DNA of 64,000 nucleotides from Kordiimonas marina (GCF_023006325.1 NZ_JAINDF010000001.1:426863-490862); one strand, 5' to 3'. Shown: positions 17,472-26,260, counted from the first letter of the stretch. The notes: generated by a model from the letters alone, not told the origin. Numbers and translations are program-made.

Positions 17472-19318
17472 CAGAATTTGCTCCTGATCCCGATATAGCC
17501 GGAGCGGCCCGGCGTGCCGTAGCCCCACAGCTCCTCATACTGGGCATCGAACAGGTTATCGATACGACCGTAAAGCTCGAAATGGTCATTGAGCTTGTAG
17601 GCGGCGCGCAGGTCGGCACGAGTCCAGGCATCCACGGTCAGCGTGTTCGAATCCACGATGCTGCTGGTGTGGGTCACCGACAGACGGGTGCTGAACCGCT
17701 TGGTGACGTCCCAGTTGACCGCCGCAAACACACGGTGACGCGGCTGGCGGATAAGCTGCACGCCGGTCACACCATCCTTCGCCGAGGTGAAGGTATAGTT
17801 GGCGTCCAGATGCAGACTGTCGGTCAAGGCAGCCGCTAGCCCCAGCTCCACGCCTCTCAGCCGTGCCGAGGCGATATTCACATAGCCCGCGCTGTAGCTG
17901 AAATCGATCATGTCGGTGACATTCTGGTGGAAATAGGTGGCGCTTAACGTCACTCGCTCATCCAGCAGCGTCTGCTCGAGCCCAGCTTCCCACGCCTTGG
18001 AGCGTTCGGGATTGAGGCCGCTCGACGGTGCCGAAAGCCCGCAGAAGGTACAGATGTAGGTCAGCTGGAACAGTGTCGGTGCCTTGAAACCCTGCCCCCA
18101 GTTGGCGAAGACGCGCGTACCGGTGCCTGCGAAGCGGTAGGACGCACGGAACTGGCCGTTGGTGGTGCCGCCGAAGGTTTCATGGTCGTCATAACGTACG
18201 CCCGCGGACAGCGACAGGCCGTCCTTCTGCTGATAAGCGAGCACGCCGAACAGGCTGTTGATGCCGACACTGCCCGTGGTGACAGACCTTGCCGCGACCA
18301 CTTCCCGCTCCGCGCCTGCGGTCAGGTGCAGCGTGTCGGTGAGCTGATAGACACCGAGATAATTGATATCGGTGCGCCTGCCGTGGCCTTCGCTGATCCA
18401 GCCGCCGGAATCGCTGACCCGGTTGATGCCCGAACGTTCGACCGACAGCGTGTTTTCAAGCTTGCCGTCCATCAGGTCCACATGCAGGCGGCCCGCGAGC
18501 GCATAGTCCTTCGAGCGCGCATTATCCGGCCCGTCGACCGGGCCCCAGCTGTCCGTCTCCGTGTAGCTGTGGTTATAGTAGGCGATCACTTCGGCACTGA
18601 CGGCATCGGAAATCTTGCCGGTCACGCGGCCATGGAAGCCGTAGGCGTCATAGCCGTCACGCTCCGTGTTGCCGTTCGCGGCATCCGCCGCCGAGATACC
18701 GACGGTCTGCATCCCGCCGACCGACAGGTTGAAGCCGAAGCGGTCACCGCCGCCTTTCACCGTCGCGCCGCCCCGGAAGGTGTCGAACGCACCATATTCG
18801 CCGAACACGGAGCCCGAAAGCGCACCGCCGCCGGTTTCCGAGATCATGTTGATGACGCCGCCGATGGCGTCCGAGCCATAGAGCACCGCCTGCGGCCCCT
18901 TAAGCACCTCGATGCGCTGGAGGCCGTTGGTGTCGAGCGTGCCGAAATTGAAGCTGCCACCGGGCGAGGACGTGTCATTCACCTGGATGCCGTCGATCAG
19001 CACCACGCTCTGGTCCGCGCTCGCCCCGCGGATGCGCACCGTGGCCTGGCCGCCGAACGCGCCGTTGGGGCTGATCTCAACACCCGGCAGGCTGCGGACG
19101 GCATCGAGCACAAACGCGGCCTGGCTGCGCTGAAGCTCTTCCTTGGTGACGACGGAAATACTGGCGCCGACATCGTCCTTCTTCTCCGCGCGGCGGGAAG
19201 CGGTGACGACGATCTCATCAGGCGCGTCGAGGCTGGCGGCCGTATCGTCCGCAAATGCGGTTGAGGCCGGCAACAAGGCCGTGGCGCCCAGAAGGGCAAG
19301 GGTGAAACGTGGGGACAT
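17471..19318 (-). CDS. btuB: TonB-dependent vitamin B12 receptor
   Basis: Outer-membrane active transporter of 615 residues, the size of E. coli BtuB. A signal peptide ends near residue 23 (PASTAFA). The TonB box is DEIVVTASR at 34-42, followed by the plug domain (LRSLPGVEI-type segment, VRIRGASADQSVVLIDGIQVND, IEVLKGPQAVLYGSDAIGGVINM). The remaining 470 residues form the 22-stranded barrel and end in SKF, with the terminal Phe needed for barrel insertion. The ATG at 19318 has GGAG six bases upstream. It is the first gene behind the cobalamin riboswitch, so uptake is shut off when B12 is plentiful. One extracellular loop carries two cysteines in a CTFC pattern (near residue 420), which may form a disulfide. 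Confidence 0.95.
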   Translation of the reverse strand: MSPRFTLALLGATALLPASTAFADDTAASLDAPDEIVVTASRRAEKKDDVGASISVVTKEELQRSQAAFVLDAVRSLPGVEISPNGAFGGQATVRIRGASADQSVVLIDGIQVNDTSSPGGSFNFGTLDTNGLQRIEVLKGPQAVLYGSDAIGGVINMISETGGGALSGSVFGEYGAFDTFRGGATVKGGGDRFGFNLSVGGMQTVGISAADAANGNTERDGYDAYGFHGRVTGKISDAVSAEVIAYYNHSYTETDSWGPVDGPDNARSKDYALAGRLHVDLMDGKLENTLSVERSGINRVSDSGGWISEGHGRRTDINYLGVYQLTDTLHLTAGAEREVVAARSVTTGSVGINSLFGVLAYQQKDGLSLSAGVRYDDHETFGGTTNGQFRASYRFAGTGTRVFANWGQGFKAPTLFQLTYICTFCGLSAPSSGLNPERSKAWEAGLEQTLLDERVTLSATYFHQNVTDMIDFSYSAGYVNIASARLRGVELGLAAALTDSLHLDANYTFTSAKDGVTGVQLIRQPRHRVFAAVNWDVTKRFSTRLSVTHTSSIVDSNTLTVDAWTRADLRAAYKLNDHFELYGRIDNLFDAQYEELWGYGTPGRSGYIGIRSKF

Positions 19319-19396
19319 TGATTACTCCATGAGCCTAAGACAGGTCTTTGCCTGCCTGGTTATAAAAGCTGCTCTGGAGATATCTCAGGGAACCCG

Positions 19397-19445
19397 GGAC
19401 AAACTCCATGCACAGCGACCTAGCTGTCGCCTGCACGGTTTGTCC
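19397..19445 (-). promoter_or_regulatory. strong hairpin in the btuB leader
   Basis: Between the riboswitch aptamer and btuB: outer arms GGACAAA/TTTGTCC, inner arms TGCA/TGCA and GCGAC/GTCGC with a six-base loop. No T-run follows, so it is not a plain terminator. It may be part of the expression platform; this is inference. Confidence 0.5.
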
Positions 19446-19483
19446 GCTCCACCTGGCTGACCCGGCCGGCGGAAGGGGCGACG

Positions 19484-19662
19484 CGATGGCAGGTCTCCTG
19501 GCTCATGGATCGTCGCCGCCGCCCTGCCTTCCCGGTTATGCAAACCAGTGGACCAAATGGACGGCCGCTCCCCACTTACAGTTGCGGGCACAGCCACGGA
19601 TTAAGCCCCTATGGGCCGCACCGTGTTCCCTCTTCGCTTCCGGGCTGACCCGGAAGAACCAT
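19484..19662 (-). promoter_or_regulatory. cobalamin riboswitch (aptamer)
   Basis: On the minus strand the order of conserved blocks is GAAGAGGGAACACGGTG, CCGTGGCTGTGCCCGCAACT, GTAAGTGGGGAGC, CCACTGG, CCGGGAAGG, and the B12 box AGCCAGGAGACCTGCC (19488-19503). This is the standard cobalamin riboswitch core. It lies 166 bases before the btuB start, and adenosylcobalamin or a related form would repress the btuB-F-C-D operon. No clear terminator is present, so control is likely at translation start. Confidence 0.95.
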
Positions 19663-19673
19663 CAAGATCATTG

Positions 19674-19702
19674 GCTATACTGTATTGAAGCCGAAGCGGC
19701 AA
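19674..19702 (-). promoter_or_regulatory. sigma-70-type promoter of the btu operon
   Basis: Read on the minus strand: TTGCCG (19702-19697), a 17-base spacer, and TATAGC (19679-19674). Transcription would start near 19667, directly at the 5' end of the riboswitch. Confidence 0.6.
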
Positions 19703-19736
19703 GAGCGCGCGGGGGAGAAACGATAAGAAGCCAAGC

Positions 19737-19931
19737 CTATTCTGAGTTTCCATCCGTCTGCGGAAAGCCAGCAATGAAGGCTTCGATGTCGGCCTCGGGC
19801 ATTTCAACAGACCGGAGTAAATGCCGAAGCGCGGCAACATTCGATGCAGCACATGCTTCCGCAAAACTGTCCATCAAGTCCGCGGCAAACAAACGCTCAT
19901 TCACTGACATGCCATAATATTCAGAAGTCAC
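19737..19931 (-). CDS. small conserved-looking protein downstream of lrp
   Basis: Open frame of 64 codons. The GTG start at 19931 is preceded at six bases by AGGAG, and this site overlaps the stop codon of the Lrp gene (TAGGAG), so translation is probably coupled. The product is acidic and helical (LFAADLMDSFAEACAASNVAALRHLLRSVEMPEADIEAFIAG), without signal peptide or membrane segment. I do not recognise a family. Its position in one operon with the Lrp regulator suggests a partner or modulator role, which is inference only. An in-frame ATG at 19910 is the alternative start. Confidence 0.6.
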   Translation of the reverse strand: MTSEYYGMSVNERLFAADLMDSFAEACAASNVAALRHLLRSVEMPEADIEAFIAGFPQTDGNSE

Positions 19932-19940
19932 TCTATTCTC

Positions 19941-20417
19941 CTATCCTGTCGGCATGACCTGAAGCTCGGTGGTGTCCTTCACCGCGGTGAGCGCGATGGA
20001 GCTACTGATCTCCCGCACGCCTTCGATCTGCGACAGGCGGTTCCAGAAGAATTCCTCATAGGCCTGCACGTCGCGCACGCGGATTTTGACGATGAAATCG
20101 ATGTTGCCCATCAGCGTGTGGCATTCGATCACTTCGGGAAAGTTTCTCACTTTTTCGATGAAGTTCGGCAGGCTGTCGCGGCTGTGGGCGTGCATCTTCA
20201 CCTGCGCGAACACCAGCACGCCAAGCCCGGCCTTGGGCGCATCCAGTAGGATGGTGTGCTTCTTGATGACCCCGGCTTCGGTGAGCTTCTGCACCCTGCG
20301 CCACACCGCCGACCGGCTGGAGGCAACCTTCTCCGCCAGCTCGTTGAGGGGCAAACTGGCGTCCGCCTGCATCAGATTCAGGATTTTAGCATCGAGTTCA
20401 TCAATATCTGAGGACAT
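19941..20417 (-). CDS. Lrp/AsnC family transcriptional regulator
   Basis: Amino-acid-responsive regulator of 158 residues. The N-terminal helix-turn-helix (LDAKILNLMQADASLPLNELAEKVASSRSAVWRRVQKLTEAGVI) is followed by the RAM effector domain (FAQVKMHAHSRDSLPNFIEKVRNFPEVIECHTLMGNIDFIVKIRVRDVQAYEEF), which binds the amino acid and forms the octamer. The ATG at 20417 is close to the first gene of the opposite strand, an ACT-domain protein. In the gap, TCTCA (20420-20424) and TGAGA (20441-20445) make a dyad that may be the autoregulatory site. The regulated amino acid cannot be read from the sequence. Confidence 0.93.
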   Translation of the reverse strand: MSSDIDELDAKILNLMQADASLPLNELAEKVASSRSAVWRRVQKLTEAGVIKKHTILLDAPKAGLGVLVFAQVKMHAHSRDSLPNFIEKVRNFPEVIECHTLMGNIDFIVKIRVRDVQAYEEFFWNRLSQIEGVREISSSIALTAVKDTTELQVMPTG

Positions 20418-20556
20418 TGTCTCATATTCACATATTTAAGTGAGAAATTTTCCCGTAAATTTGCACAAAACCGCGATCTTAGGAAGCCTTTTCCGCGTGC
20501 ATGGGGGTATTTTTCTGGTTCCAATGGAAATGTCGTCACAAAAGGAGACCCAGACG

Positions 20557-20838
20557 ATGGTTTTACGAGGCAATACACGAACCCGATTCTCGGTTTTGGC
20601 CGAGCATGACAATGGCACCCTGGCCCGGATGCTGGATATGTTCGCTGTCCGCGGCGTCCTTGCCGATACCCTGTCCGCCCGCCGCACCCAGGACGGCATG
20701 CACTGGATTGAGCTCGACTGTTCTGACCTTGACGATCATGCGGCGACCGTGCTGCTCAGCAAAATTCGTGGGATCGTCACGGTGAAAACAGCGCGAATTG
20801 AGACGCTGGTTCTAAAGCTCGACAAGCTAGCGGCCTGA
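20557..20838 (+). CDS. ACT domain-containing protein
   Basis: Small protein of 93 residues consisting of a single ACT-like domain (RTRFSVLAEHDNGTLARMLDMFAVRGVLADTLSARRT, then a beta-alpha-beta second half ending IETLVLKLDKLAA). ACT domains bind amino acids and usually act as regulatory parts of biosynthetic enzymes; this one resembles the small subunit of acetohydroxyacid synthase but lacks that subunit's C-terminal half. ATG at 20557 with AAGGAG nine bases upstream was chosen; an ATG at 20524 is in frame. It is divergent from the Lrp gene, which links two amino-acid sensors at one locus. Partner enzyme not visible here. Confidence 0.78.
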   Translation: MVLRGNTRTRFSVLAEHDNGTLARMLDMFAVRGVLADTLSARRTQDGMHWIELDCSDLDDHAATVLLSKIRGIVTVKTARIETLVLKLDKLAA

Positions 20839-20872
20839 TCCCTTAGAGCTCAGACCCGATAGCTTATCGACC

Positions 20873-20911
20873 GGGCGGCGCGCCTCTCATGCCCGAGGGC
20901 CAGCGCCGCCC
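20873..20911 (+). terminator. GC-rich hairpin after the ACT gene
   Basis: Perfect 9-bp arms GGGCGGCGC and GCGCCGCCC with a 21-base loop, 34 bases after the stop codon. Only a weak T-tract (CATTTCGTT) follows, so termination is possible but not certain. Confidence 0.5.
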
Positions 20912-21017
20912 ATTTCGTTATCCCGCCCATCAGATGCCCCATTGACCGCCGTCAAGGCGCTTCAGCCCGTCCGGGTGCTATGGTCCTGCCATCAATGACA
21001 CGGCGGGAGCATCAGCC

Positions 21018-21602
21018 ATGGGCAAGAAAATCGTGATCCTCGACGGCCACCCGGATCGGGCCGAACCGCACCTGATCGGCGCGCTGGCGGGCGCCTACAA
21101 GAAGGGCGCGGAAGCCGCCGGGCATGAGGTGACGTCTGTTGCCGTCGGCGCGCTTGAGTTCCCGCTCCTGCGCTCCCAGCGTTCATACAAGGATGATCCG
21201 ACGCCCGAGGCGCTTATCCCGGCGCAGAAGGCCGTACTGGCCGCTGACCATGTGGTGATCCTCTATCCCCTATGGCTCGGCACCATGCCCGCGCTCCTCA
21301 AGGGCTTTTTCGAGCAGGTGTTCCGGCCGAGCCTGATGGAGGAACCCGATAACCTGATGGCCTGGCGCCGCCTGATGAAGGGCACCAGCGCGCGCATCGT
21401 TATCACCATGGGGATGCCGGGCTTCATCTACCGGCTGTTCTTCCGTGCTCACGGCCTCAAGAACCTGGAACGCAACATATTGGGCTTCGTCGGCTTCGGC
21501 CCGATCCGCTCCACCCTGTTCGGCATGGTGGAAGCCGCCAGCGCCGAAAAGCGGGCGACATGGCTTAAGAAGATGGAAAAGTTGGGCCGGGAAGCGCGGT
21601 GA
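21018..21602 (+). CDS. NAD(P)H-dependent flavodoxin-fold oxidoreductase
   Basis: Quinone-reductase-like flavoprotein of 194 residues. It shows the flavodoxin-like fold of the NQO1/MdaB/KefF group: KKIVILDGHPDR for the FMN phosphate loop, the middle segment ADHVVILYPLWLGTMPALLKGFFEQVFRP that is the most conserved stretch of the family, and ARIVITMGMPGF. Two-electron reduction of quinones or other electrophiles with NAD(P)H is the usual reaction, carried out in the cytosol. CGGGAG precedes the ATG. It appears to be a single gene, with the methyltransferase gene pointing at it from the other strand. The natural substrate is unknown. Confidence 0.88.
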   Translation: MGKKIVILDGHPDRAEPHLIGALAGAYKKGAEAAGHEVTSVAVGALEFPLLRSQRSYKDDPTPEALIPAQKAVLAADHVVILYPLWLGTMPALLKGFFEQVFRPSLMEEPDNLMAWRRLMKGTSARIVITMGMPGFIYRLFFRAHGLKNLERNILGFVGFGPIRSTLFGMVEAASAEKRATWLKKMEKLGREAR

Positions 21603-21620
21603 GAAAACGGTGGAGGGTTA

Positions 21621-22433
21621 TCACTTCGCCAAGACGCCGTCGAAGAGGACACGACCGGCGACATAGCGGCCAAAGCCCCCGAGGCATTTCATGAGAAAGC
21701 GATCAACCTTGGCGGCGAAGGCATAGCGGTCAGGCAGCAGACGGCCGATGAAGATATTGAAATATTGCACGTCCGGAGACGTCATGGTTGCCTGCAGAAG
21801 ACGGAATTCGTCTTCGTCTATCTTGTGCTCATCCTCGGTGATATAGGGCTTGCTGTCCTGATAGATGTAGCGGCGCATCCTGGGATACAGGACCTTTTCG
21901 ATGAAGCGGCTTTCCCGCACCTTCTGTAGGCAGCTGTGGGTATAAAGCTCATCACCGATCACCCTGCCGCCGTCCTTGATGACGCGCTTGAATTCCTGAA
22001 GCGTGGCCGGGATATCCACATGATGCAGGATATCGAGGCAGAAGATCATGTCGAAATAATCGTCCGGATACTCAAGCTTTTCAGACGCCATCACCGAAAA
22101 GCGAACCGACGCGTAGCCGAAATTCGCGGCCCGCGCCGTTGCGACCGCGATAATCTCGGGCGAGATATCGAAGGCATGAACCTCAGCCCCCATTTTGGAA
22201 AGCCGGCAGGCATCCTCGCCGAACCCGCAGCCAACCACGAGCACTCTTTGCCCCGGCTTCACCCGCTTGTGCAAAATATCATAGGTTGACCAGTAGGCGT
22301 TCCACCAACGCCGCCGCGTATCCAGGACGACATCCAGGTCGATATCTGTTTCCACACGCTTCTGATGCTTTTGGGCATACGCACGGTGATAGTCGACTTC
22401 ACGTTGCTGACGCGGCGAATATGGCTTGTTCAT
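21621..22433 (-). CDS. class I SAM-dependent methyltransferase
   Basis: Methyltransferase of 270 residues. The SAM-binding motif I reads VLVVGCGFGEDACRLS, motif II is AEVHAFDISPE, and the post-motif stretch DYFDMIFCLDILHHVDIPATLQEFKRVIKDGGRVIGDE is typical of UbiE/Methyltransf_11 enzymes. A charged N-terminus of 40 residues and a 70-residue helical C-terminus are outside the core. The C-terminal part carries an aromatic-rich segment (MTSPDVQYFNIFIGRLLPDRYAF). Similar enzymes sit in lipid or polysaccharide clusters, but no such genes are adjacent. It is a single gene, the substrate is not predictable, and the ribosome binding site is weak. Confidence 0.88.
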   Translation of the reverse strand: MNKPYSPRQQREVDYHRAYAQKHQKRVETDIDLDVVLDTRRRWWNAYWSTYDILHKRVKPGQRVLVVGCGFGEDACRLSKMGAEVHAFDISPEIIAVATARAANFGYASVRFSVMASEKLEYPDDYFDMIFCLDILHHVDIPATLQEFKRVIKDGGRVIGDELYTHSCLQKVRESRFIEKVLYPRMRRYIYQDSKPYITEDEHKIDEDEFRLLQATMTSPDVQYFNIFIGRLLPDRYAFAAKVDRFLMKCLGGFGRYVAGRVLFDGVLAK

Positions 22434-22483
22434 CTTTGGCTATGAATGTGAATGTATATAGGACCTACGCTCAGGCAGCAGCC

Positions 22484-22795
22484 TTAGCTTACGCTGCTCA
22501 ACAGATCACCGTTGTAGCGTTCAACCATCCCCGGAATGAGAAAAATATCCACAAACAGCCATATGCCGAGCACAAACAGGCCGACCAAACCCACCCCAAC
22601 AACCAGCAAGATTGTCGAAAGCACAAACAGCACGAGCATGGCAACACCCGTCCCCGTCTGACCCGCGTAAAACCGATGAATTCCAAGGCTGCCCAAAAAG
22701 AACCACAATAAATAGGCGATCCCTACAGACTTTCTTCTCGCTTGAAACTGCATCATAGCCTTGGCATCTGCCGAAACGGCATCTTGTTCACTCAT
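22484..22795 (-). CDS. TM2 domain-containing membrane protein
   Basis: Protein of 103 residues with the TM2 module: SVGIAYLLWFFLGSLGIHRFYAGQTGTGVAMLVLF, then a second helix pair VGLVGLFVLGIWLFVDIFLIPGMVERYN. The LGIHRFYAG and D-x-F-LIPGMVERYN elements are characteristic. The N-terminal 25 residues are acidic and soluble. The function of bacterial TM2 proteins is not established. It is transcribed toward the methyltransferase gene with 50 bases between. A single gene upstream-bounded by the terminator of the autotransporter. Confidence 0.88.
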   Translation of the reverse strand: MSEQDAVSADAKAMMQFQARRKSVGIAYLLWFFLGSLGIHRFYAGQTGTGVAMLVLFVLSTILLVVGVGLVGLFVLGIWLFVDIFLIPGMVERYNGDLLSSVS

Positions 22796-22949
22796 AGTCC
22801 CCCTCCATAATGAGCTGATTAATGCTTACTATAAGTAGTAGAGACTACAATGTGACGGATATAGAGGGAAGATGGCAAGGATTTTTAGACAGCGAAGACT
22901 TTATGCGTCTCATGTCGGCGCATGATTACTATGTATATGGTCTCGAAAG

Positions 22950-22986
22950 CAAAACGCCGGAGCCTCTTTCGAAGCCCCGGCGTTTG
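22950..22986. terminator. bidirectional terminator after the autotransporter gene
   Basis: Arms AAACGCCGG and CCGGCGTTT with T-rich flanks on both strands, 27 bases after the autotransporter stop. It terminates the minus strand mainly. Confidence 0.8.
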
Positions 22987-23012
22987 TGCTTTTAAGCTTT
23001 GTCAGACCCTTA

Positions 23013-26000
23013 TCAGAACTGGAGCTGGAAGTTGAAGCCGCCGTAATGGTTCACCCAGTTGCCCTGCTTTTCGTAGGTATAGCGCAGGCTGGCGGTGCCG
23101 AAGGCGTGGAAGATGTTGAGGGACATCCCGCCTTCATAGCCCTTCTGGGCGATCGGGTTGCCGGTCAGTTTGAACCAGTTGTCGGTACCGGTGAAGCGGG
23201 CGTTCACGGACGGACCGTCAGACCCCGAAAGCTTGTACCGGTAGGCGATATAGATTTCCGGGCGGACGATCATGTCCGGCTCACCGCGGCGGCCCTTTTC
23301 CCAGGTCATGTCATAACCGAGGCTGGCACGGGCCTGACCGTCGGCGCGGCTGTAGGTGCGGCTTTGAACGTCCAGGCTGGCGGCGTCACCCCCGGTTTCG
23401 GTGTAGGCGCCGTCATGGGCGCGCATATAGAGCACACCAACCTGCGGCCGGAAGTGCAGCTTGCCGGCCTTCAGGTCATAGCCCATGTTGGCTTCGGCGC
23501 TGAAGGTCCAGCCGTGTGCGCTGCTTTTAACCGCCTTGCTGAGCGCGCCGATGGCCAGCGTACGCGAGCGGTCAGCGTTATTGTACCAGCCGCTCAAGGT
23601 GCCGTTCAGATAGAAGCCGCCCTTGGCAAGCACGGCATAGGTGGAGAGGAAGGGCGAGAAGACCGACAGGTCATCCCCCAGGTCGCCGCGGCGCTCAGCC
23701 CCTTGCAGCATGAAGCCGGAGCTGATGCCCCACAGGAGCCCGTCGGCAACCGGCTTGTCATAGCCGATCAGCACACCAGCGCCCTGATATTTCATCCGGT
23801 TATAGGTCGCATTGGCGTCAAGCTTGCCGAAGCCCACCATTTCGCGTGCCCAGAAGCCGCTGTCGGCATGGCCACGGCCGGTGATGTCGGTCACCCGGTC
23901 CTGGATCGAGGCGGACAGCTGGTGCACGCCGGTGTAGGCAAGCTGGAAGCCCGAGTTGCTGACGTCCGGCAACAGGGCGTCCATGGCATCGAGCGCTTCA
24001 CGCTGGCTGGAAACGGTGGTCAGCGCGCCGCCGATGGTGTCCGCGGGGTCGAGCGAAGTGAACAGATTCTTGTAGATCACCGCCCGGTTGCCGGTGAGCC
24101 CCAGCTCCGCCACAGTCTTCGGCCGCACGGTCAGCGAGACCGTATCGGTCGTGAGGTTGGTGTCGAGTGTCACATGCATCAGGTAGGAGCGGTTGGCGAG
24201 CGTGGTTTCACCCGACGTGCCGCCAACGACAAGGTTCCCGGCATGGACGATCTCGTAAGACTGGGTATCGGCCACGATGGTCGAGAAGACCGGGGATACC
24301 ACGGCCGTCTGATCGATGGTCATGGTGCCGCTGACATCCAGAAGGCCGGCAGTCTGGTTGATGGTGTCGACCGAGACCTTCAGCGTGCTGCCGCCGGTGA
24401 TGTTGGCGTTGGTAACCGACAGCGTATCGGTCGAACCGATGGTGTAGGCGGCATTACCCGCGAGCGTGAGGTCGAGCGTGCCCGCGTGGCTGATCGCCCC
24501 AGCGAACGTGGCATCGCCGCTGATGGTGAACTGGTCGGCGCCTTCCCCGAAGTGGATATCGCCTGTCATGTCACCGCCGGTGAGCGAGACGCTATCGTTG
24601 CCCGAGCCCAGCAGCATGTCGCCCTTCCAGGTGCCCGAGTTGATCACGGTCACGCCGGTCGTGTTGGCGCGAACGTCGAGCGCGATGGTCTGGCCGTCGT
24701 TGTTGGTGCTGGGCGCCACATACCAGGTGCCGGTGTTCTTGACATAGGTCAGCGTGCCGGAAAGATCCCGGACGCCGTAGGTGTCTATCCCCGCGCCGGC
24801 CGAGCCACTGTAGACCTTGCCTTCGTTGACGAAGCGGTTCAGCGTGCCGCCTTGATTGACCAGAACAGCGACAGCCTGGCCACCGGTGCCGTAGGTTACG
24901 GTGCCGTCCGAGGCAGTCGTCGCGGTCACTTTCGTCAGCGCCTGGATGGTGCCGCGGTCGTAAATTTCCGGCACCACAACACCGTCACCGATGATGACGG
25001 CGGTCGCGTTGCCGTCCTGCGCATCGGCATAAACGGTGCCGGCGTCCACATGCAGGCCGCTCGTGAGCTTGGTCAGCTCCCCGTTCGCTCCGCCCTCAAG
25101 GGTGATGGCGTTGGCGGTAAAGCCGACCGTTTGGCCGTAGGAGGAAACGTTCCCGCGCACCACGAGACCGTAGCCGTAATTGTCCGCCGCGCCGAGGGTC
25201 AGGTCAGTACCGTCCCCCTTGGTGTTTTCGATCAGGATCGACGGCGCACCGCCGTAGGACGTGACCGACCCCTTGGACGGTGCGGTGCTGCTGTCGGAGG
25301 CGACATAATCCTTGCCTTCGCCGCCGACCATCATGCCGCCGGTGATGTCATTGGTGATATGGATCACCGCGATGCCGGGCTTGGCGTCAACGACATTGCC
25401 GCTACTGTCCGTGGTTTGCGAAACGCCAACGGTGGCGGTGCCTTCCTGAAGGTAGGTACCGTCGACCGGGGCCGAGATATTGACGGCGATACTGTCGGCG
25501 TTGCGGGCGTTGACGCCGCCGCCGATGGTCAGGTTACCGGTCACGGGTGCAGCGACATCGATGCCGATGCTGCCCTGGCCGGTCATGGTGATGCCGCCCT
25601 GGAAGTCCAGGTTACCGACGAAGGCCGAGCCGAAATACATGCCTTTGGAGCCGCCGCCCTTGACGGTCATGGAAGCGTCCTTGGTGAAGGTGATATCCCC
25701 CACCAGGCTGTTGGCGCCAAACAGGTTGAAGCCGATATTGCTGGTGGCGCTGTCACTGTCCGTCGGGCCGTCGATGGTCATGGTGCCTTCGACGTCGATA
25801 TTGGAATGCAGCGTCAGGTCGCTGGTGTCGACCGCGAGCGCGACGGCGTTTGTCGTATCGTCGGACTGGAGCGTCCCCTGCATGGTCAGCGAATGATCGC
25901 CGTTGATGGTCAGCGCCGTGCCATTCGATACCTTGATCGACCCGTCGGCGCTCACCGTCAGCGTTCCGGCGCCGGAGCCCAGAAGCGTGGTGGTGTCGGT

Positions 26001-26120
26001 CGCCGATGTCTGGGCGGTACTGATGGTTACGTCATCTGCGTAGGCAGGACCGAAACCGATGGCAAAGATTGTCGCAAAACCGAAATAAGACAGCGCGCGC
26101 GGACGCGATATGAAGGGCAT
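23013..26120 (-). CDS. autotransporter with beta-helix passenger
   Basis: Type Va secreted protein of 1035 residues. ATG at 26120 has AGGAG seven bases upstream; a TTG two codons earlier is the alternative. A signal peptide ends at about residue 28 (GPAYADD). Residues 30-720 are a Gly/Thr/Asp-rich passenger with many short repeats of the GDITFTKDAS or GSGNDSVSLTGGDMTGDIHFG kind, typical of a parallel beta-helix such as pertactin. From about residue 750 follows the translocator barrel (FWAREMVGFGKLDANATYN, GVLIGYDKPVADGLLWGISSGFML), ending in FNFQLQF. No protease motif is seen in the passenger, so an adhesin or surface role is likely. An S26-like peptidase gene lies upstream on the same strand, 140 bases away. 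The gene ends at its own terminator. Confidence 0.92.
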   Translation of the reverse strand: MPFISRPRALSYFGFATIFAIGFGPAYADDVTISTAQTSATDTTTLLGSGAGTLTVSADGSIKVSNGTALTINGDHSLTMQGTLQSDDTTNAVALAVDTSDLTLHSNIDVEGTMTIDGPTDSDSATSNIGFNLFGANSLVGDITFTKDASMTVKGGGSKGMYFGSAFVGNLDFQGGITMTGQGSIGIDVAAPVTGNLTIGGGVNARNADSIAVNISAPVDGTYLQEGTATVGVSQTTDSSGNVVDAKPGIAVIHITNDITGGMMVGGEGKDYVASDSSTAPSKGSVTSYGGAPSILIENTKGDGTDLTLGAADNYGYGLVVRGNVSSYGQTVGFTANAITLEGGANGELTKLTSGLHVDAGTVYADAQDGNATAVIIGDGVVVPEIYDRGTIQALTKVTATTASDGTVTYGTGGQAVAVLVNQGGTLNRFVNEGKVYSGSAGAGIDTYGVRDLSGTLTYVKNTGTWYVAPSTNNDGQTIALDVRANTTGVTVINSGTWKGDMLLGSGNDSVSLTGGDMTGDIHFGEGADQFTISGDATFAGAISHAGTLDLTLAGNAAYTIGSTDTLSVTNANITGGSTLKVSVDTINQTAGLLDVSGTMTIDQTAVVSPVFSTIVADTQSYEIVHAGNLVVGGTSGETTLANRSYLMHVTLDTNLTTDTVSLTVRPKTVAELGLTGNRAVIYKNLFTSLDPADTIGGALTTVSSQREALDAMDALLPDVSNSGFQLAYTGVHQLSASIQDRVTDITGRGHADSGFWAREMVGFGKLDANATYNRMKYQGAGVLIGYDKPVADGLLWGISSGFMLQGAERRGDLGDDLSVFSPFLSTYAVLAKGGFYLNGTLSGWYNNADRSRTLAIGALSKAVKSSAHGWTFSAEANMGYDLKAGKLHFRPQVGVLYMRAHDGAYTETGGDAASLDVQSRTYSRADGQARASLGYDMTWEKGRRGEPDMIVRPEIYIAYRYKLSGSDGPSVNARFTGTDNWFKLTGNPIAQKGYEGGMSLNIFHAFGTASLRYTYEKQGNWVNHYGGFNFQLQF

Positions 26121-26260
26121 TCCCAAACTCCTGTCGGACTCATGAGTGAGTGTGATACGGCGAGATCGTCGTTATCCTTTGATTGTGGCGAAAAATAGCT
26201 GAGCCACATGAAATTGCCAGTAAAAACCACAGCACGGCACAGTTTACCCACGCCTATAGG

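Noticed and set aside
22835-22848. Small dyad GTAGT-N4-ACTAC before the TM2 gene
   Set aside because: Five-base arms are expected by chance in a 200-base gap.
22986-26198. Plus-strand open frame of 1070 codons opposite the autotransporter
   Set aside because: The minus strand encodes a clear autotransporter with signal peptide, barrel and ribosome site. The plus-strand frame arises from the GC-rich codon pattern.
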